Shown piece after piece: positions 1 to 8,999 of a DNA stretch of 64,000 nt (position 1 is the first letter of the stretch; every line of letters starts with the position of its first letter). The translations under genes were made by a program, and so were the position numbers. Under the pieces are notes generated by a model. That model was not told where the DNA came from. It saw nothing but the letters and a program-made list of their open reading frames with translations, and did no database searches. Origin of the DNA: Gemmata massiliana (GTDB taxonomy: Bacteria > Planctomycetota > Planctomycetia > Gemmatales > Gemmataceae); assembly GCF_901538265.1 (NCBI RefSeq), contig NZ_LR593886.1:6407738-6471737 (forward strand), in the 5' to 3' direction.

Positions 1-1290
1 ACCCCGTTCTCGGCGGACCTCCGGGTGACCGCCACCGGACCGGTCTCGGCCACGAGCGGGGCCACCGTCACTTACACGGTCACGGTGACCAACACCGGGC
101 CTCAAACGGCCGCGCTCGTCGGGTTCGCAGCCCCCCTGCCCGCGGGCCTGACTGGGGTCGCGTTCACCAGTGTCGCCGCCGGTGGTGCAAGTGGCAACAC
201 GGCCGGCTCCGGGGCCGTCAACGACACCCTCATGCTCCCCGTCGGAGCCACCGTTACCTACACGATCCAGGGCGCTTTCAACGCGGCCAGCGTCACCCTC
301 ACGGCCACCGCGACCCCGCCCGCGGGTGTCACCGATCCCACACTCACGGACGCCACCGCTACCGCCTCCACGTTTCTCGCCACAATCCGGACCTCACCCT
401 CATCGCCACTGCCCCCGCCGCTGCCCGCGATGCCTACAGTACCGGGTCGCCTGTTCGCGGTGGGTTCGGGGGCCGGCGCCGAGGCCCGGGTCAACGTGTA
501 CAACCCGGCCGGTTCCCTGCGCTTCACCCTCGTGCCCTACGCCGGGTTCACAGGCGGCGCCCGCGTCGCGGTGGGAGACGTGAACAACGACGGCACACCG
601 GACATCGTGACCGGGGCCGGACCCGGAGCCGGGCCGCACGTCAAAGTGTTCGACGGGGCGACCGGGGTCGAACTCGCGAGCTTCTTCGCGTTCGATCCCG
701 GGTTTCACGGCGGGGTCAACGTGGGCGCCGCGGACCTCGACGGGGACGGGCGCGCCGAGATCCTCATCGGGGCCGGAGCCGGGGCTGATCCCCACGTTAC
801 GGTGTTCCGGTTCGCGGACCTCACCCGGATCGCCAGCTTCCTGGCCTTCGACGCCGGGTTCCGAGGTGGAGTTACCGTTGCCGGCGACACGGGCCGAATC
901 ATCGTCGGTGCGGGCGCGGGTGGGGCTTCCAACGTGAAGGTGTTCAACGCCACCTCGCTCGCGGTCGAATCGAGCTTCCTGGCGTTCGCGCCCGGGTTCG
1001 CGGGCGGAATCAGTGTCGGCGCCGATCAGGGCAAGGTCGTGGTCGGTGCGAGCACAGGCTCTCACGTGAAGGTGTTCTCCCAATCCGGGACCGAGCAGGC
1101 GAGCTTCCTGGCGTTCGACGCCGGGTTCACGGGCGGGGTCAAAGTGAGCGCCGGCGGATCGACACTCGTGGTCGGTGCCGGCGCGGGAACGGCACCGACG
1201 GTGCGCCGGTTCGACCTGTTCACGCTCGAACCGGTTGACTCGTTCTTCGCGACCGGAATCACAACGACCGGAGGCGTTTTCGTGGGATGA
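1..1290 (+). CDS. DUF11 / FG-GAP repeat surface protein, 5' partial
   Basis: The reading frame is open to the first base of the window, so the gene starts upstream and only the last 429 codons are present. The N-terminal part (GATVTYTVTVTNTG) matches the DUF11 conserved repeat found in secreted adhesin-like proteins. The rest consists of about six or seven repeats with a G-AGAG-A-HVKVF pattern followed by SFLAFD-GF-GGV, and two carry the calcium-binding-like DVNNDGTPDI and DLDGDGRAEI loops of FG-GAP/VCBS propeller blades. A Pro-rich linker separates the two halves. Such proteins are secreted or surface-bound in planctomycetes; binding partners cannot be read from the sequence. The last codons are echoed about 2.8 kb downstream. 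Confidence 0.8.
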   Translation, partial: TPFSADLRVTATGPVSATSGATVTYTVTVTNTGPQTAALVGFAAPLPAGLTGVAFTSVAAGGASGNTAGSGAVNDTLMLPVGATVTYTIQGAFNAASVTLTATATPPAGVTDPTLTDATATASTFLATIRTSPSSPLPPPLPAMPTVPGRLFAVGSGAGAEARVNVYNPAGSLRFTLVPYAGFTGGARVAVGDVNNDGTPDIVTGAGPGAGPHVKVFDGATGVELASFFAFDPGFHGGVNVGAADLDGDGRAEILIGAGAGADPHVTVFRFADLTRIASFLAFDAGFRGGVTVAGDTGRIIVGAGAGGASNVKVFNATSLAVESSFLAFAPGFAGGISVGADQGKVVVGASTGSHVKVFSQSGTEQASFLAFDAGFTGGVKVSAGGSTLVVGAGAGTAPTVRRFDLFTLEPVDSFFATGITTTGGVFVG

Positions 1291-1420
1291 CGAAGCGATA
1301 GCCCAACCGAACGACGCATCGCCCGGTTGGGCGCCCTGGTGCCGGGCTAATCCGGTTGACAGCTCCCGGTGCGCCACTAATACTCAGATCACTTCCGCTT
1401 TCCCCAACCGGACACTACAT

Positions 1421-4033
1421 ATGCCCCGCGCCCTGTTGTTTGTGGCCGCCCTCGTTGTCGGCACGTTGAGCACGCGGGCCGACGAGGGGCTCACACCGGA
1501 AACGGTTACCGCGGTCAAACGGGCCGCGGTGTTCGTGCGGGTCGAGGGCACCGATTGGGGCGCGTCCGGGTCCGGGTTCGTCGTCGCGGCCGACAAGGAG
1601 CGCGTACTCATTGTCACCAACCACCACGTCGCCCTGAAGCGGCCCGCGGGGCGCCCGAAGCCGCCCGAACTCAGTGTGGTGTTCGGCAGCGGCACGGCCG
1701 CCGAGCGCGAGTACCCGGCGACCGTGGTCGGGGCGGACGAGGAGCGCGACCTGGCGGTGCTGCGGGTGACCGGGGTGAAAGATCCGCCCGAACCGATCGC
1801 CTACGCGAACCCGCCCAAACCGGTCGAAACGATGGGAGTGTTCTCGTTCGGGTACCCCCTCGGACAGGCACTGGCGGTCCGCAAGGGGTTCCCGGCCGTG
1901 ACCGTCGGCAAGGCATCGGTTTCCAGTCTCCGCGAGGGTGACGACGGCGAACTGGCCGTCATCCAGATCGACGGGAACCTGAACCCGGGGAACAGTGGCG
2001 GGCCGGTGGTGGACTCGAAGGGGCGGCTCGTTGGTGTGGCAGTCGCCCGGGCGCGCGACGGCCAGGGGATCGGGTTCGTCATCCCGGGGGCCGAGGTCAC
2101 CCGGTTAATGGCAGGCCGCATCGGGGCGGTTCGGGTCGTCCCGGGCAAGCGGGGCGACGGGAAGCCGAGCGCCCGGATCGAGGCCGAACTCGTTGACCCG
2201 GCGGGCGCGCTCCGGACCGCGACCGCGTACTACGTGATCGTCCCCCCGAACGAAAAGGGGCCGGGCGCGGCCGCGCTCGACACGCACCCGGGCGCCCGCA
2301 AACTCGAATTGAAGGTGGATAAGGGCACCGCGACGGGCGAGCTCGCGCTCGAGAAAGCGGAAGGGTCGGTCGTGGTGCAAGTGGTGGGCGCCCGGGCGCA
2401 CGGGGCGGGTCCGGTCGCCACGCGCGCCCGGGCGTTCGCGCTCGCGCCCGGGGTGCGGCCCGAAGACCTCACCGGTCCGGCCCCGGCCGGGTGGAAGGCG
2501 TACAGTCCGCTGGGGCGCCCGTTCACGGTCTGGCTCCCGGAGCGCCCGGCCCAACAGAACGAGGACCGGCGGCAGGTCTCCTTGCTCGGGGAAACGGTCC
2601 GCACACGGGGAGTGGCCGGGAAGACGGAGGACGGGTTGCTCTACCGGGCCGAAATCCTCGACCTGTCGCCGGACCTCGGCCGGCTCGGGGCCAGGCTTTA
2701 TTCGGCTTACCGCACGACCCTGCGGGACGAAACCAAGGGGCGCATAACCGAGTCCGTCGAGGCCCGGGCCGGGGATCTCACCGGGGCCGAGTACCGGCTC
2801 GAATCCGGGTCCGAAGTGACCCGGGCGCGGGTGTACGTTCAGGGGCAGCGCATTTACGTGGTCCGGGTAACCGGGACCGCGGACCAGGTGGCAGGACTCA
2901 GCGCCGAAACGATTCTGATGTCCTTCCAGCGCCCCGGCGAGGTCCGAGCACAAGTGCCGCCCACAACCCCCGCGGCGCCGAAGGTGCTGGGCGTGGGCAA
3001 GGAGCCGCACATCCTCGGGTCCATCGAGCACGACCCGAAGTTCAAGACCGTCGGACCCGCCGGGGGCGTACTCATCGGGCTCGAGGCCCGGTTCGCCAAG
3101 TTCGGGGACCTCGACATCGTCCGCGCGGTCCGGCCCATCTACCGGGTCAACGGCAAGGAGGAGACCGGCACCCAGTTCGGCAACGACCTCACCGGGGCCG
3201 TCACGCTCAAGGCCAAGGACGGGTACGCGGTCGGGGCCATCAGCGGAAAGGCCGGGTGGTGGTGCAACGGGTTCTCCCTCACCTTCATGAAGGTCAAGCC
3301 CGACGGCACCCTCGACCCCAAGGACCAGTACGAGAGCACCTGGGTCGGGTTCAACGGCAAGGGCGACGTCACGCAGGTCGTCAGCGACGGCACGCCCGTC
3401 GTCGGAATCGTCGGCAAGATCGTCGGCACCGAGACCACCGCACTCGGGCTCCTCTTCAAGGGACAAGAAAAATTCGAGGTCAACGCGGCCCCGAACACTC
3501 CCGGCGCGCCCGCGGCGCCGAAGGTGCTGGGCGTGGGCAAGGAGCCGCACATCCTCGGGTCCATCGAGCACGACCCGAAGTTCAAGACCGTCGGACCCGC
3601 CGGGGGCGTACTCATCGGGCTCGAGGCCCGGTTCGCCAAGTTCGGGGACCTCGACATCGTCCGCGCGGTCCGGCCCATCTACCGGGTCAACGGCAAGGAG
3701 GAGACCGGCACCCAGTTCGGCAACGACCTCACCGGGGCCGTCACGCTCAAGGCCAAGGACGGGTACGCGGTCGGGGCCATCAGCGGAAAGGCCGGGTGGT
3801 GGTGCAACGGGTTCTCCCTCACCTTCATGAAGGTCAAGCCCGACGGCACCCTCGACCCCAAGGACCAGTACGAGAGCACCTGGGTCGGGTTCAACGGCAA
3901 GGGCGACGTCACGCAGGTCGTCAGCGACGGCACGCCCGTCGTCGGAATCGTCGGCAAGATCGTCGGCACCGAGACCACCGCACTCGGGCTCCTCTTCAAG
4001 GGACAAGAAAAATTCGACCCGGAAAAGAAGTGA
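1421..4033 (+). CDS. Secreted S1C trypsin-like serine protease with duplicated C-terminal domain
   Basis: The start is the ATG at 1421, giving 870 residues that open with a signal peptide (MPRALLFVAALVVGTLSTRA). The frame also runs open upstream into the previous gene, but that part has no coding character. The protease domain resembles DegP/HtrA: catalytic His in TNHHV (about residue 69), Asp in EERDLAVL (about 110) and Ser in NPGNSGGP (about 192). No PDZ domain is evident. A middle region (about 330-510) is followed by two identical 170-residue domains (about 517-686 and 697-866) beginning APKVLGVGKEPHILGS. They are encoded by a perfect 509-bp tandem duplication. Substrate unknown; probably acts outside the cytoplasm. 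Confidence 0.85.
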   Translation: MPRALLFVAALVVGTLSTRADEGLTPETVTAVKRAAVFVRVEGTDWGASGSGFVVAADKERVLIVTNHHVALKRPAGRPKPPELSVVFGSGTAAEREYPATVVGADEERDLAVLRVTGVKDPPEPIAYANPPKPVETMGVFSFGYPLGQALAVRKGFPAVTVGKASVSSLREGDDGELAVIQIDGNLNPGNSGGPVVDSKGRLVGVAVARARDGQGIGFVIPGAEVTRLMAGRIGAVRVVPGKRGDGKPSARIEAELVDPAGALRTATAYYVIVPPNEKGPGAAALDTHPGARKLELKVDKGTATGELALEKAEGSVVVQVVGARAHGAGPVATRARAFALAPGVRPEDLTGPAPAGWKAYSPLGRPFTVWLPERPAQQNEDRRQVSLLGETVRTRGVAGKTEDGLLYRAEILDLSPDLGRLGARLYSAYRTTLRDETKGRITESVEARAGDLTGAEYRLESGSEVTRARVYVQGQRIYVVRVTGTADQVAGLSAETILMSFQRPGEVRAQVPPTTPAAPKVLGVGKEPHILGSIEHDPKFKTVGPAGGVLIGLEARFAKFGDLDIVRAVRPIYRVNGKEETGTQFGNDLTGAVTLKAKDGYAVGAISGKAGWWCNGFSLTFMKVKPDGTLDPKDQYESTWVGFNGKGDVTQVVSDGTPVVGIVGKIVGTETTALGLLFKGQEKFEVNAAPNTPGAPAAPKVLGVGKEPHILGSIEHDPKFKTVGPAGGVLIGLEARFAKFGDLDIVRAVRPIYRVNGKEETGTQFGNDLTGAVTLKAKDGYAVGAISGKAGWWCNGFSLTFMKVKPDGTLDPKDQYESTWVGFNGKGDVTQVVSDGTPVVGIVGKIVGTETTALGLLFKGQEKFDPEKK
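2969..3477 (+). repeat. Direct repeat, copy 1 (509 bp)
   Basis: This block recurs at 3509-4017 with no mismatch seen, an offset of exactly 540 bp. The offset is a multiple of three, so the protease frame is kept. Identity at synonymous sites implies a very recent duplication or gene conversion. Confidence 0.95.
3509..4017 (+). repeat. Direct repeat, copy 2 (509 bp)
   Basis: Second identical copy of 2969-3477, ending seven codons before the stop codon region of the protease gene. The 31-bp linker between the copies encodes a short Asn/Ala/Pro-rich stretch. Confidence 0.95.
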
Positions 4034-4043
4034 CGGTGTGCCG

Positions 4044-4129
4044 GTGCGACGCGACCTGATTACACTCGAACCGATCGCCCCATTCTTCGCCGCCGGAAGC
4101 TAACGACCGGCAGCGTTTTCGTGGGATGA
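4044..4129 (+). pseudogene. Decayed remnant of the 3' end of an FG-GAP gene
   Basis: Directly after the protease stop, the DNA reads as a degenerate version of the last 28 or so codons of the gene ending at 1290. VRR-DLITLEPIAPFFAAG aligns with VRRFDLFTLEPVDSFFATG, and the segment ends with the same CGTTTTCGTGGGATGA as the gene at 1-1290. A TAA stop and a one-base shift have been acquired inside it. It is a fossil of a second gene copy or of a duplication that brought the protease here. Confidence 0.7.
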
Positions 4130-4240
4130 CGGGATCCGGGAGGCGTTCTACGAACAGTGCCCCCCCGCGTGCGCCGGCCCGAACCGGCGACTCAGTGGAA
4201 TTAGGGCACACGGAACCATCTCCCGCACCGAGGATCTACC

Positions 4241-5062
4241 GTGTCCCGGTCCACTCGCCACGGATTCAGCCTGATCGAAGTTCTGGTCATCTTTGCCATC
4301 ATCGCGATCCTGTTCGCTCTCACGCTCCCCGCGACCCGGCGAGTCCAGGGAGCGGCCTCGCGCATGAAGTGCTCGAATAATCTCAAGCAACTGATGCTGG
4401 CTGTACACTCTTACTCAGACCGCTATTCGGTGATGCCCCCGTTGACCGAGCGCCCGGCCACCTCCACCGACCCATATCTCCCCGCAGGGTATTTTGGACC
4501 GGGCAAGTCCCCCGATGAGCGGCTCAGTTGGTCGGTCGCGCTGCTACCGTACCTCGAACAGGACAATTTGTTTAAGAGGTTTGATGTCGAGCAGGGCTAC
4601 GCGGAGAATCTCCCGACAGCCCAGACGACCGTCCCGGTGTTCCTGTGCCCCAGTTCGCCTGAAAGTTCGACAAACCACACTTTGACCAATTACGTCGCGC
4701 CGTCCGGTATCGGCCTTGGGGCCGCCGAGCAACCGGCCGGTACTGCCGGTAACGGCTTCATGGGGTACGACCGCCGGACCTCGTTCGCGATGATTAAAGA
4801 CGGGACGAGTAACACGATCGCGCTGATGGAAACGCGCGCCGGTCTCGGACCGTGGGCACGCGGCGGGCCATCGACCGTGCGCGGGTTCGACCCGGCCGAC
4901 GCGCCGCCGATCGGCGACGGCCGACCGTTCGGGGAGCACGGTGGCGGGGCGAACGTGGCGATGGTCGACGGGAGCGTGCGCTTCGTTAGCGGCAAAGTTG
5001 CACCCCACAACCTGGCCGCCGCGATCACCATTGCCGGCGGGGAACCGTTCGACCTGGATTGA
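4241..5062 (+). CDS. DUF1559 domain-containing prepilin-like protein
   Basis: Starts at a GTG and gives 273 residues. The N-terminus GFSLIEVLVIFAIIAILFAL is a type IV prepilin N-methylation site plus hydrophobic helix (cleavage after Gly, methylated Phe). CSNNLKQLMLAVHSY and the C-terminal HGGGANVAMVDGSVRF are the DUF1559 hallmarks (H-x9-DG). Planctomycete genomes carry very many paralogues. They resemble type II secretion pseudopilins, but their role is not established. The stop overlaps a possible TTG start of the next gene, so the two may be co-transcribed. Confidence 0.9.
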   Translation: MSRSTRHGFSLIEVLVIFAIIAILFALTLPATRRVQGAASRMKCSNNLKQLMLAVHSYSDRYSVMPPLTERPATSTDPYLPAGYFGPGKSPDERLSWSVALLPYLEQDNLFKRFDVEQGYAENLPTAQTTVPVFLCPSSPESSTNHTLTNYVAPSGIGLGAAEQPAGTAGNGFMGYDRRTSFAMIKDGTSNTIALMETRAGLGPWARGGPSTVRGFDPADAPPIGDGRPFGEHGGGANVAMVDGSVRFVSGKVAPHNLAAAITIAGGEPFDLD

Positions 5063-5070
5063 GCACTACC

Positions 5071-5721
5071 GTGAGACACCGAATTCTCGCGACCGCTCTC
5101 CGCTGGCTCGCGGCCGTGCTGGTCGTGCGGGTACTGGTCACGATTCTGTCGAACTACCCCGATTACTTCCCGCCCGACTTCGACTCGCTGTTCCTCCAGG
5201 GGCGCGAGTCCACGTTCGTCGGGAGCTATCGGCCCGCGTTCTACGTTCACATCCTGTCCAGCCCGTTCGTGCTACTCAACGGCCTGTTCCTGGTGGTCGT
5301 GCCTCCGCGCCGGCGCCACGACCGGTTGCACCGCGTGCTGGGCCGGGTGCAGGTCGTCGTACTACTGGCGCTCGTGTTGCCGAGCAGCGTGCTAATGTCC
5401 CGACACGCATTCGGCGGCTGGCGCGCGGGTCTGAGTTTCGTCGCGCTGGCCGGGGCGACTGCGACCTGCGCGGTCCTCGGCGTCGTTCGCGCGCGCCGGC
5501 GCCACTTCGACCGGCACCGGCGGTGGATGACGCGCTGCTTCGTGCTGATTTGTTCGGCCGTGGTTCTGCGCCTGACCTCGGGGGCCGCGAGCGTGATCGG
5601 CGTGCCGAACCCCGAGGGAGCGTACATCGTCGCGGCGTGGTGCAGTTGGCTCGTCCCGCTGACGGTCTACGAACTCGTGGAGCGCTTACCGACCCGGGCG
5701 AGCGCGCCGGTTTCGAGGTAA
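5071..5721 (+). CDS. DUF2306-like membrane protein
   Basis: A 216-residue, strongly hydrophobic protein starting at a GTG 8 bases after the pseudopilin stop. A TTG at 5059 overlapping that stop is an alternative start. It contains RPAFYVHILSSPFVLLNG, RRRHDRLHRVLGR and RHFDRHRRWMTRCF, the His/Arg-rich loops between membrane helices typical of DUF2306 predicted membrane proteins. About six membrane segments are expected. No biochemical function is known for the family. Confidence 0.7.
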   Translation: MRHRILATALRWLAAVLVVRVLVTILSNYPDYFPPDFDSLFLQGRESTFVGSYRPAFYVHILSSPFVLLNGLFLVVVPPRRRHDRLHRVLGRVQVVVLLALVLPSSVLMSRHAFGGWRAGLSFVALAGATATCAVLGVVRARRRHFDRHRRWMTRCFVLICSAVVLRLTSGAASVIGVPNPEGAYIVAAWCSWLVPLTVYELVERLPTRASAPVSR

Positions 5722-5751
5722 GCGCCCCGTCTCTGACAGATCAGCGCGACT

Positions 5752-6423
5752 TCAAACGGTCGAAATCGCCCGCGAGCGGAACCGGCGTACCGCGCCCCAG
5801 AAGGCAGCGCCAGTAAGTGCGAGAACCGCCCCCGCGGGCGCCGGTGTGGGCGTCACTCCACTCGCGCGGATGTCTAGCGTCCCCGTTCCGGCGGACGAAT
5901 CGACGGGGTTCAGCGCGGGATCGTAGAAGAACGTGAACGCACTCCCGATGACGGAAATCTGGTACTTGTCGCCCGCGACGGTGGAACTCGTGTCGAGGTC
6001 GAGAACCGCGAGGAGCCGCGGGTTCGTGCCGACGGTCGCACCGGACCCACTCATCGTCCCGTCGCCCCCGAGGTACGTGTCATTGGTGGTTGTGTTCGTG
6101 GTAATCAGCACGCTGGAGACGCCGGGATTTGCAGCGTTAACGCTGTCTGCCCCGAACACGTATTTGGAACTCAACAGTTCCGCGGACGATTGGGGATCGG
6201 TGAACCGGAGTTCGCCCGTCCCGCTCACTCGCGCGATTCGGAGTTCGAGCCCGAACACATCCAACAACTCACCCCCAGGGGCGTCACTGGTGATAGTCAC
6301 ATTGAGCTGCGCGGGAGCACCGACCGCGACCGTGTCACTGGAGATCGAAACGGTGAATGCGGATTGAGCTTGGGTCGCCGAGAACAAGCAAACGAGCAGA
6401 GCAAAAATATGTGCGATGCGCAC
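5752..6423 (-). CDS. PEP-CTERM-like exported protein
   Basis: The start is set at the GTG at 6423 because AAGAGGAA lies just upstream and the product then begins with a clean signal peptide (MRIAHIFALLVCLFSATQAQSA). The 223-residue protein has an extracellular beta-rich body resembling cohesin-like domains (VSISSDTVAVGAPAQLNVTI; GLELRIARVSG). It ends with PTPAPAGAVLALTGAAFWGA followed by RRFRSR: a Pro-rich motif, a membrane helix and a basic tail, as in PEP-CTERM sorting signals processed by exosortase. No exosortase is in the window. Convergent with the gene ending at 5721. Confidence 0.7.
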   Translation of the reverse strand: MRIAHIFALLVCLFSATQAQSAFTVSISSDTVAVGAPAQLNVTITSDAPGGELLDVFGLELRIARVSGTGELRFTDPQSSAELLSSKYVFGADSVNAANPGVSSVLITTNTTTNDTYLGGDGTMSGSGATVGTNPRLLAVLDLDTSSTVAGDKYQISVIGSAFTFFYDPALNPVDSSAGTGTLDIRASGVTPTPAPAGAVLALTGAAFWGAVRRFRSRAISTV

Positions 6424-6467
6424 GGAAATTCCTCTTGGGATTGTGTCTAAAGGTGTGTGCGTGATTC

Positions 6468-6501
6468 GTGGCGCGGGCCGAACCGAGCGGCCCTGCGCCA
6501 C
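6468..6501 (-). terminator. Strong hairpin after the beta-helix gene
   Basis: GTGGCGCGGGCCG and CGGCCCTGCGCCAC form a nearly perfect 13-bp stem with a short loop, 12 bases beyond the stop of the minus-strand surface-protein gene and upstream of the next minus-strand gene. There is no clear U-tract, so it is a hairpin terminator by position rather than by full consensus. Confidence 0.6.
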
Positions 6502-6512
6502 GAGAAATGACA

Positions 6513-8789
6513 TCAGTCATCGATCCAGAGGCCCGCGCCGAGGGCCGCACCGGTAACGCGCAGAGCGGACGTGCGGTCCAGGGCGTTGACCACCCCGTCC
6601 CCGTTCACGTCCCCTTCCAGGCTCGGCCCGAGTTGCCCGTAGGCGCCCAGAATGAACGCGCCGTCGGCCGCATCCACTTTCCGGTCGCCGTTCGCATCGC
6701 CGAACAGTCGGTAGAACGCGCGCGTGGTCTCGAACGTCCCGTTCCCGTCCAGGTCCATACTCAGCACGTAGTACCCGTCACCGGCGCTGGTGTTGCGGTT
6801 CCCGCCGATGCCCTGGGCACCGAAGTCGATCGACAGGCGCGCCCCGGTGACGCTGACCGGCCCCAGCCCGACCGCGACCCCGCCGGTACCGTCCAGGTTG
6901 TAACGAGTGAGTTGGATTCGCCCCGTGGAAACCACATCGATGGTGCTGGCGAAGTCCAGGTCCAGGTACCGCACGAACGAGCGCTCGGTCAGTCCCTTCT
7001 GAACGTCGAACCCGGTCACCTCGGCCACGTTCGTGACCGTGATCGTGAACGCGCGCTCGGTCCACCACCCGGCCGCGTTGGTCGTGCGCACCCGCACCGA
7101 GTAGCTCGACCGCGCCTCGAAGTCGAACACCGCGCCCGTGAGGAGTTGGTCGCCGGAGATCGTGAACAGTGCGTTGTCGGCACTCCCGGCCCCGCCCACG
7201 AGCGTGTATGTGAAGCTGCTCCCCGGGGTCGAAGCGGTGCTGCTCAGGTACCCGATCAGCGTTCCCACAGGTTGGTTCTCGGGCACCGCGTTGTTCGACA
7301 GTGCCACGTCCGTTGGTGCGTCGCTCACCTCGAACGCGCCGATGTCGACGGCCGGGCCGCCGATGCGAAGGTAACCGCGCTGGTCGGTGGTCAGACCGGC
7401 GCCGGTGGCGAGGGAACTGTCGCCCGCGTCGAGGGCGCGACTGCCGGGCAGGAGGGGCATGGTCTGTGTGGGGCCACCGTAGTTACCTAGCGGGGCCAGA
7501 TTGGGAGCACCGGTGATCGTGCCGATCAGCCCACCGCTGCCGTCCTGAACCAGGTTGTGGCTGCCAGTAGCGACAGAGGCCAGGACCGAAACGTCCACAC
7601 CGGTGCTGTGAGCCACGATCGTGTTGTTGATTATCAGCGCGCTCTGGTAGACGCTGATACCGCCGCCCAGGACACTGGCCGAGTTCCCGGAGATGGTGCT
7701 GTTCGTGATTGTCGCTGTGCTCTGTTCAATGTCGACACCGCCACCGATGCTTCCGGTGTTCCCGGCAACGGTACTATTCGCGACCGTCAGGACGCCGGAA
7801 AAGCTCCCGATACCGCCGCCGATCCGCCCCGTGTTCCCGGAGATGGTGCTTCCCGTAACGGTCAACGGCCCCTGGTAGCTCCGGATGCCCCCGCCCTGCT
7901 CGTTGGCCGTGTTACCGGAAACGGTGCTGTTCGTGACCGTCAGCGTACCGATGAAGTTATTGATGCCGCCCGCCCAGTTCGCGGCCGTATTGTTGGAGAC
8001 GGTACTGTTCGTGATGGTCAGCGCACCCTGGAAATTGCTGAAGCCCGCGCCCTGGTCGCTGGCCGTGTTCCCGGTGATGGTGCTGTTCGTAACCGTCGCC
8101 GTACCCCACTCGGTGTCAATGCCCCCACCGATCCAGGACTCGTTGTTGGACACGGTGCTGCCCGTGACCGTTAAGGTGGTGCGGTAGAGGCTCGCGATCC
8201 CCCCGCCCACGCTGCCGCTACCGTTCGCCTTGTTCCCGGAAACGGTGCTGTTCGTGACCGTCAGCGTGCCGCCGGAGAGGTTCGCGATCCCCCCGCCGTA
8301 GACGCTGGCGACGTTGTCCGAGATGGTGCTGTTCGCGACCGCGAGCGTCCCGAAGTTGACGACCGCGCCCCCGTTATCGGCGAACCCGTTAACGAGTTTC
8401 AAACTGTCCAGTGCGACACGGGCGCCGGAAAAGACCTCGAACACCCGGCTCAAACCGCCCCCACTGATCTGCGTGCCCGTGGACTGCCCCACGATCGTGG
8501 TCTCGGCCGAATCGGTGAGCAGGAGTTCGCCCCGGGTCAGCGTGATGGAGGACACGGAGGCGTCGAAATTAATCGTGTCGGCCCCGGGGGTGACGTTCGC
8601 CCGGTTGACCGCCCAGCGCAGGGAGCCGGTGCTGTTGTCGTCCGCTGACCTGGTGACGGTGAACGTCGACGGAACGGTGCGGTCCTCGAAGACCTCTGCG
8701 GCGAGGCGCGCCCGATTTGTCACGGGACGCGCCCGACGGATCGGGGACGGACTGGGGCGGAACAATCTCGAAATCCAGGACTTGAACAC
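6513..8789 (-). CDS. Surface protein: right-handed beta-helix, cadherin-like and dockerin-like domains
   Basis: Starts at GTG 8789 with AGGAG upstream; 758 residues. The N-terminus carries the planctomycete-specific AAEVFEDRTVPSTF motif in place of a normal signal peptide. Residues about 40-480 form many repeats of the type LTVTNSTVSGNTA--GGGI, a parallel beta-helix (choice-of-anchor Q-like) region. A cadherin-like segment follows (VALSNNAVPENQPVGTLIGY). The C-terminus has GDANGDRKVDAADGAFI and GDVNGDGVVNALD, two EF-hand-like dockerin type I loops. Likely a large calcium-binding exported protein; ligand unknown. Confidence 0.85.
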   Translation of the reverse strand: MFKSWISRLFRPSPSPIRRARPVTNRARLAAEVFEDRTVPSTFTVTRSADDNSTGSLRWAVNRANVTPGADTINFDASVSSITLTRGELLLTDSAETTIVGQSTGTQISGGGLSRVFEVFSGARVALDSLKLVNGFADNGGAVVNFGTLAVANSTISDNVASVYGGGIANLSGGTLTVTNSTVSGNKANGSGSVGGGIASLYRTTLTVTGSTVSNNESWIGGGIDTEWGTATVTNSTITGNTASDQGAGFSNFQGALTITNSTVSNNTAANWAGGINNFIGTLTVTNSTVSGNTANEQGGGIRSYQGPLTVTGSTISGNTGRIGGGIGSFSGVLTVANSTVAGNTGSIGGGVDIEQSTATITNSTISGNSASVLGGGISVYQSALIINNTIVAHSTGVDVSVLASVATGSHNLVQDGSGGLIGTITGAPNLAPLGNYGGPTQTMPLLPGSRALDAGDSSLATGAGLTTDQRGYLRIGGPAVDIGAFEVSDAPTDVALSNNAVPENQPVGTLIGYLSSTASTPGSSFTYTLVGGAGSADNALFTISGDQLLTGAVFDFEARSSYSVRVRTTNAAGWWTERAFTITVTNVAEVTGFDVQKGLTERSFVRYLDLDFASTIDVVSTGRIQLTRYNLDGTGGVAVGLGPVSVTGARLSIDFGAQGIGGNRNTSAGDGYYVLSMDLDGNGTFETTRAFYRLFGDANGDRKVDAADGAFILGAYGQLGPSLEGDVNGDGVVNALDRTSALRVTGAALGAGLWIDD

Positions 8790-8999
8790 GATAGCGATCT
8801 CCTGAGCGACGGCAGCGCGAGCCGGCTCTCAGCCAACCGGGAGAGCGTGCGGACTCTTTGAGGGGGACGTCGGTTACGTCGCGCTGCGCACCCAATGCGA
8901 GATCTCGCCCCGAAGCTGGCCAAAAATGTGCGATCTTTTTTCGCGAGAGGTGTGACTTTAGCTGACGCGCGAAAAGTCGGTGAAGCCACCGCGGATGAA

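Noticed and set aside
2105-4006. Long minus-strand open frame opposite the protease
   Set aside because: It mirrors the duplicated protease domain, is full of Asp/Glu/Gly/Leu typical of antisense reading of high-GC genes, and has no ribosome site or family.
6468-7490. Plus-strand open frame opposite the beta-helix gene
   Set aside because: Antisense of a gene with clear domains; the product is Arg/Gly/Ala/Val-rich low complexity.
7600-8400. Regularly spaced repeats that could suggest a CRISPR array
   Set aside because: They are degenerate codon-scale repeats of the beta-helix protein (TNSTVSGN), without constant repeat sequence or unique spacers.
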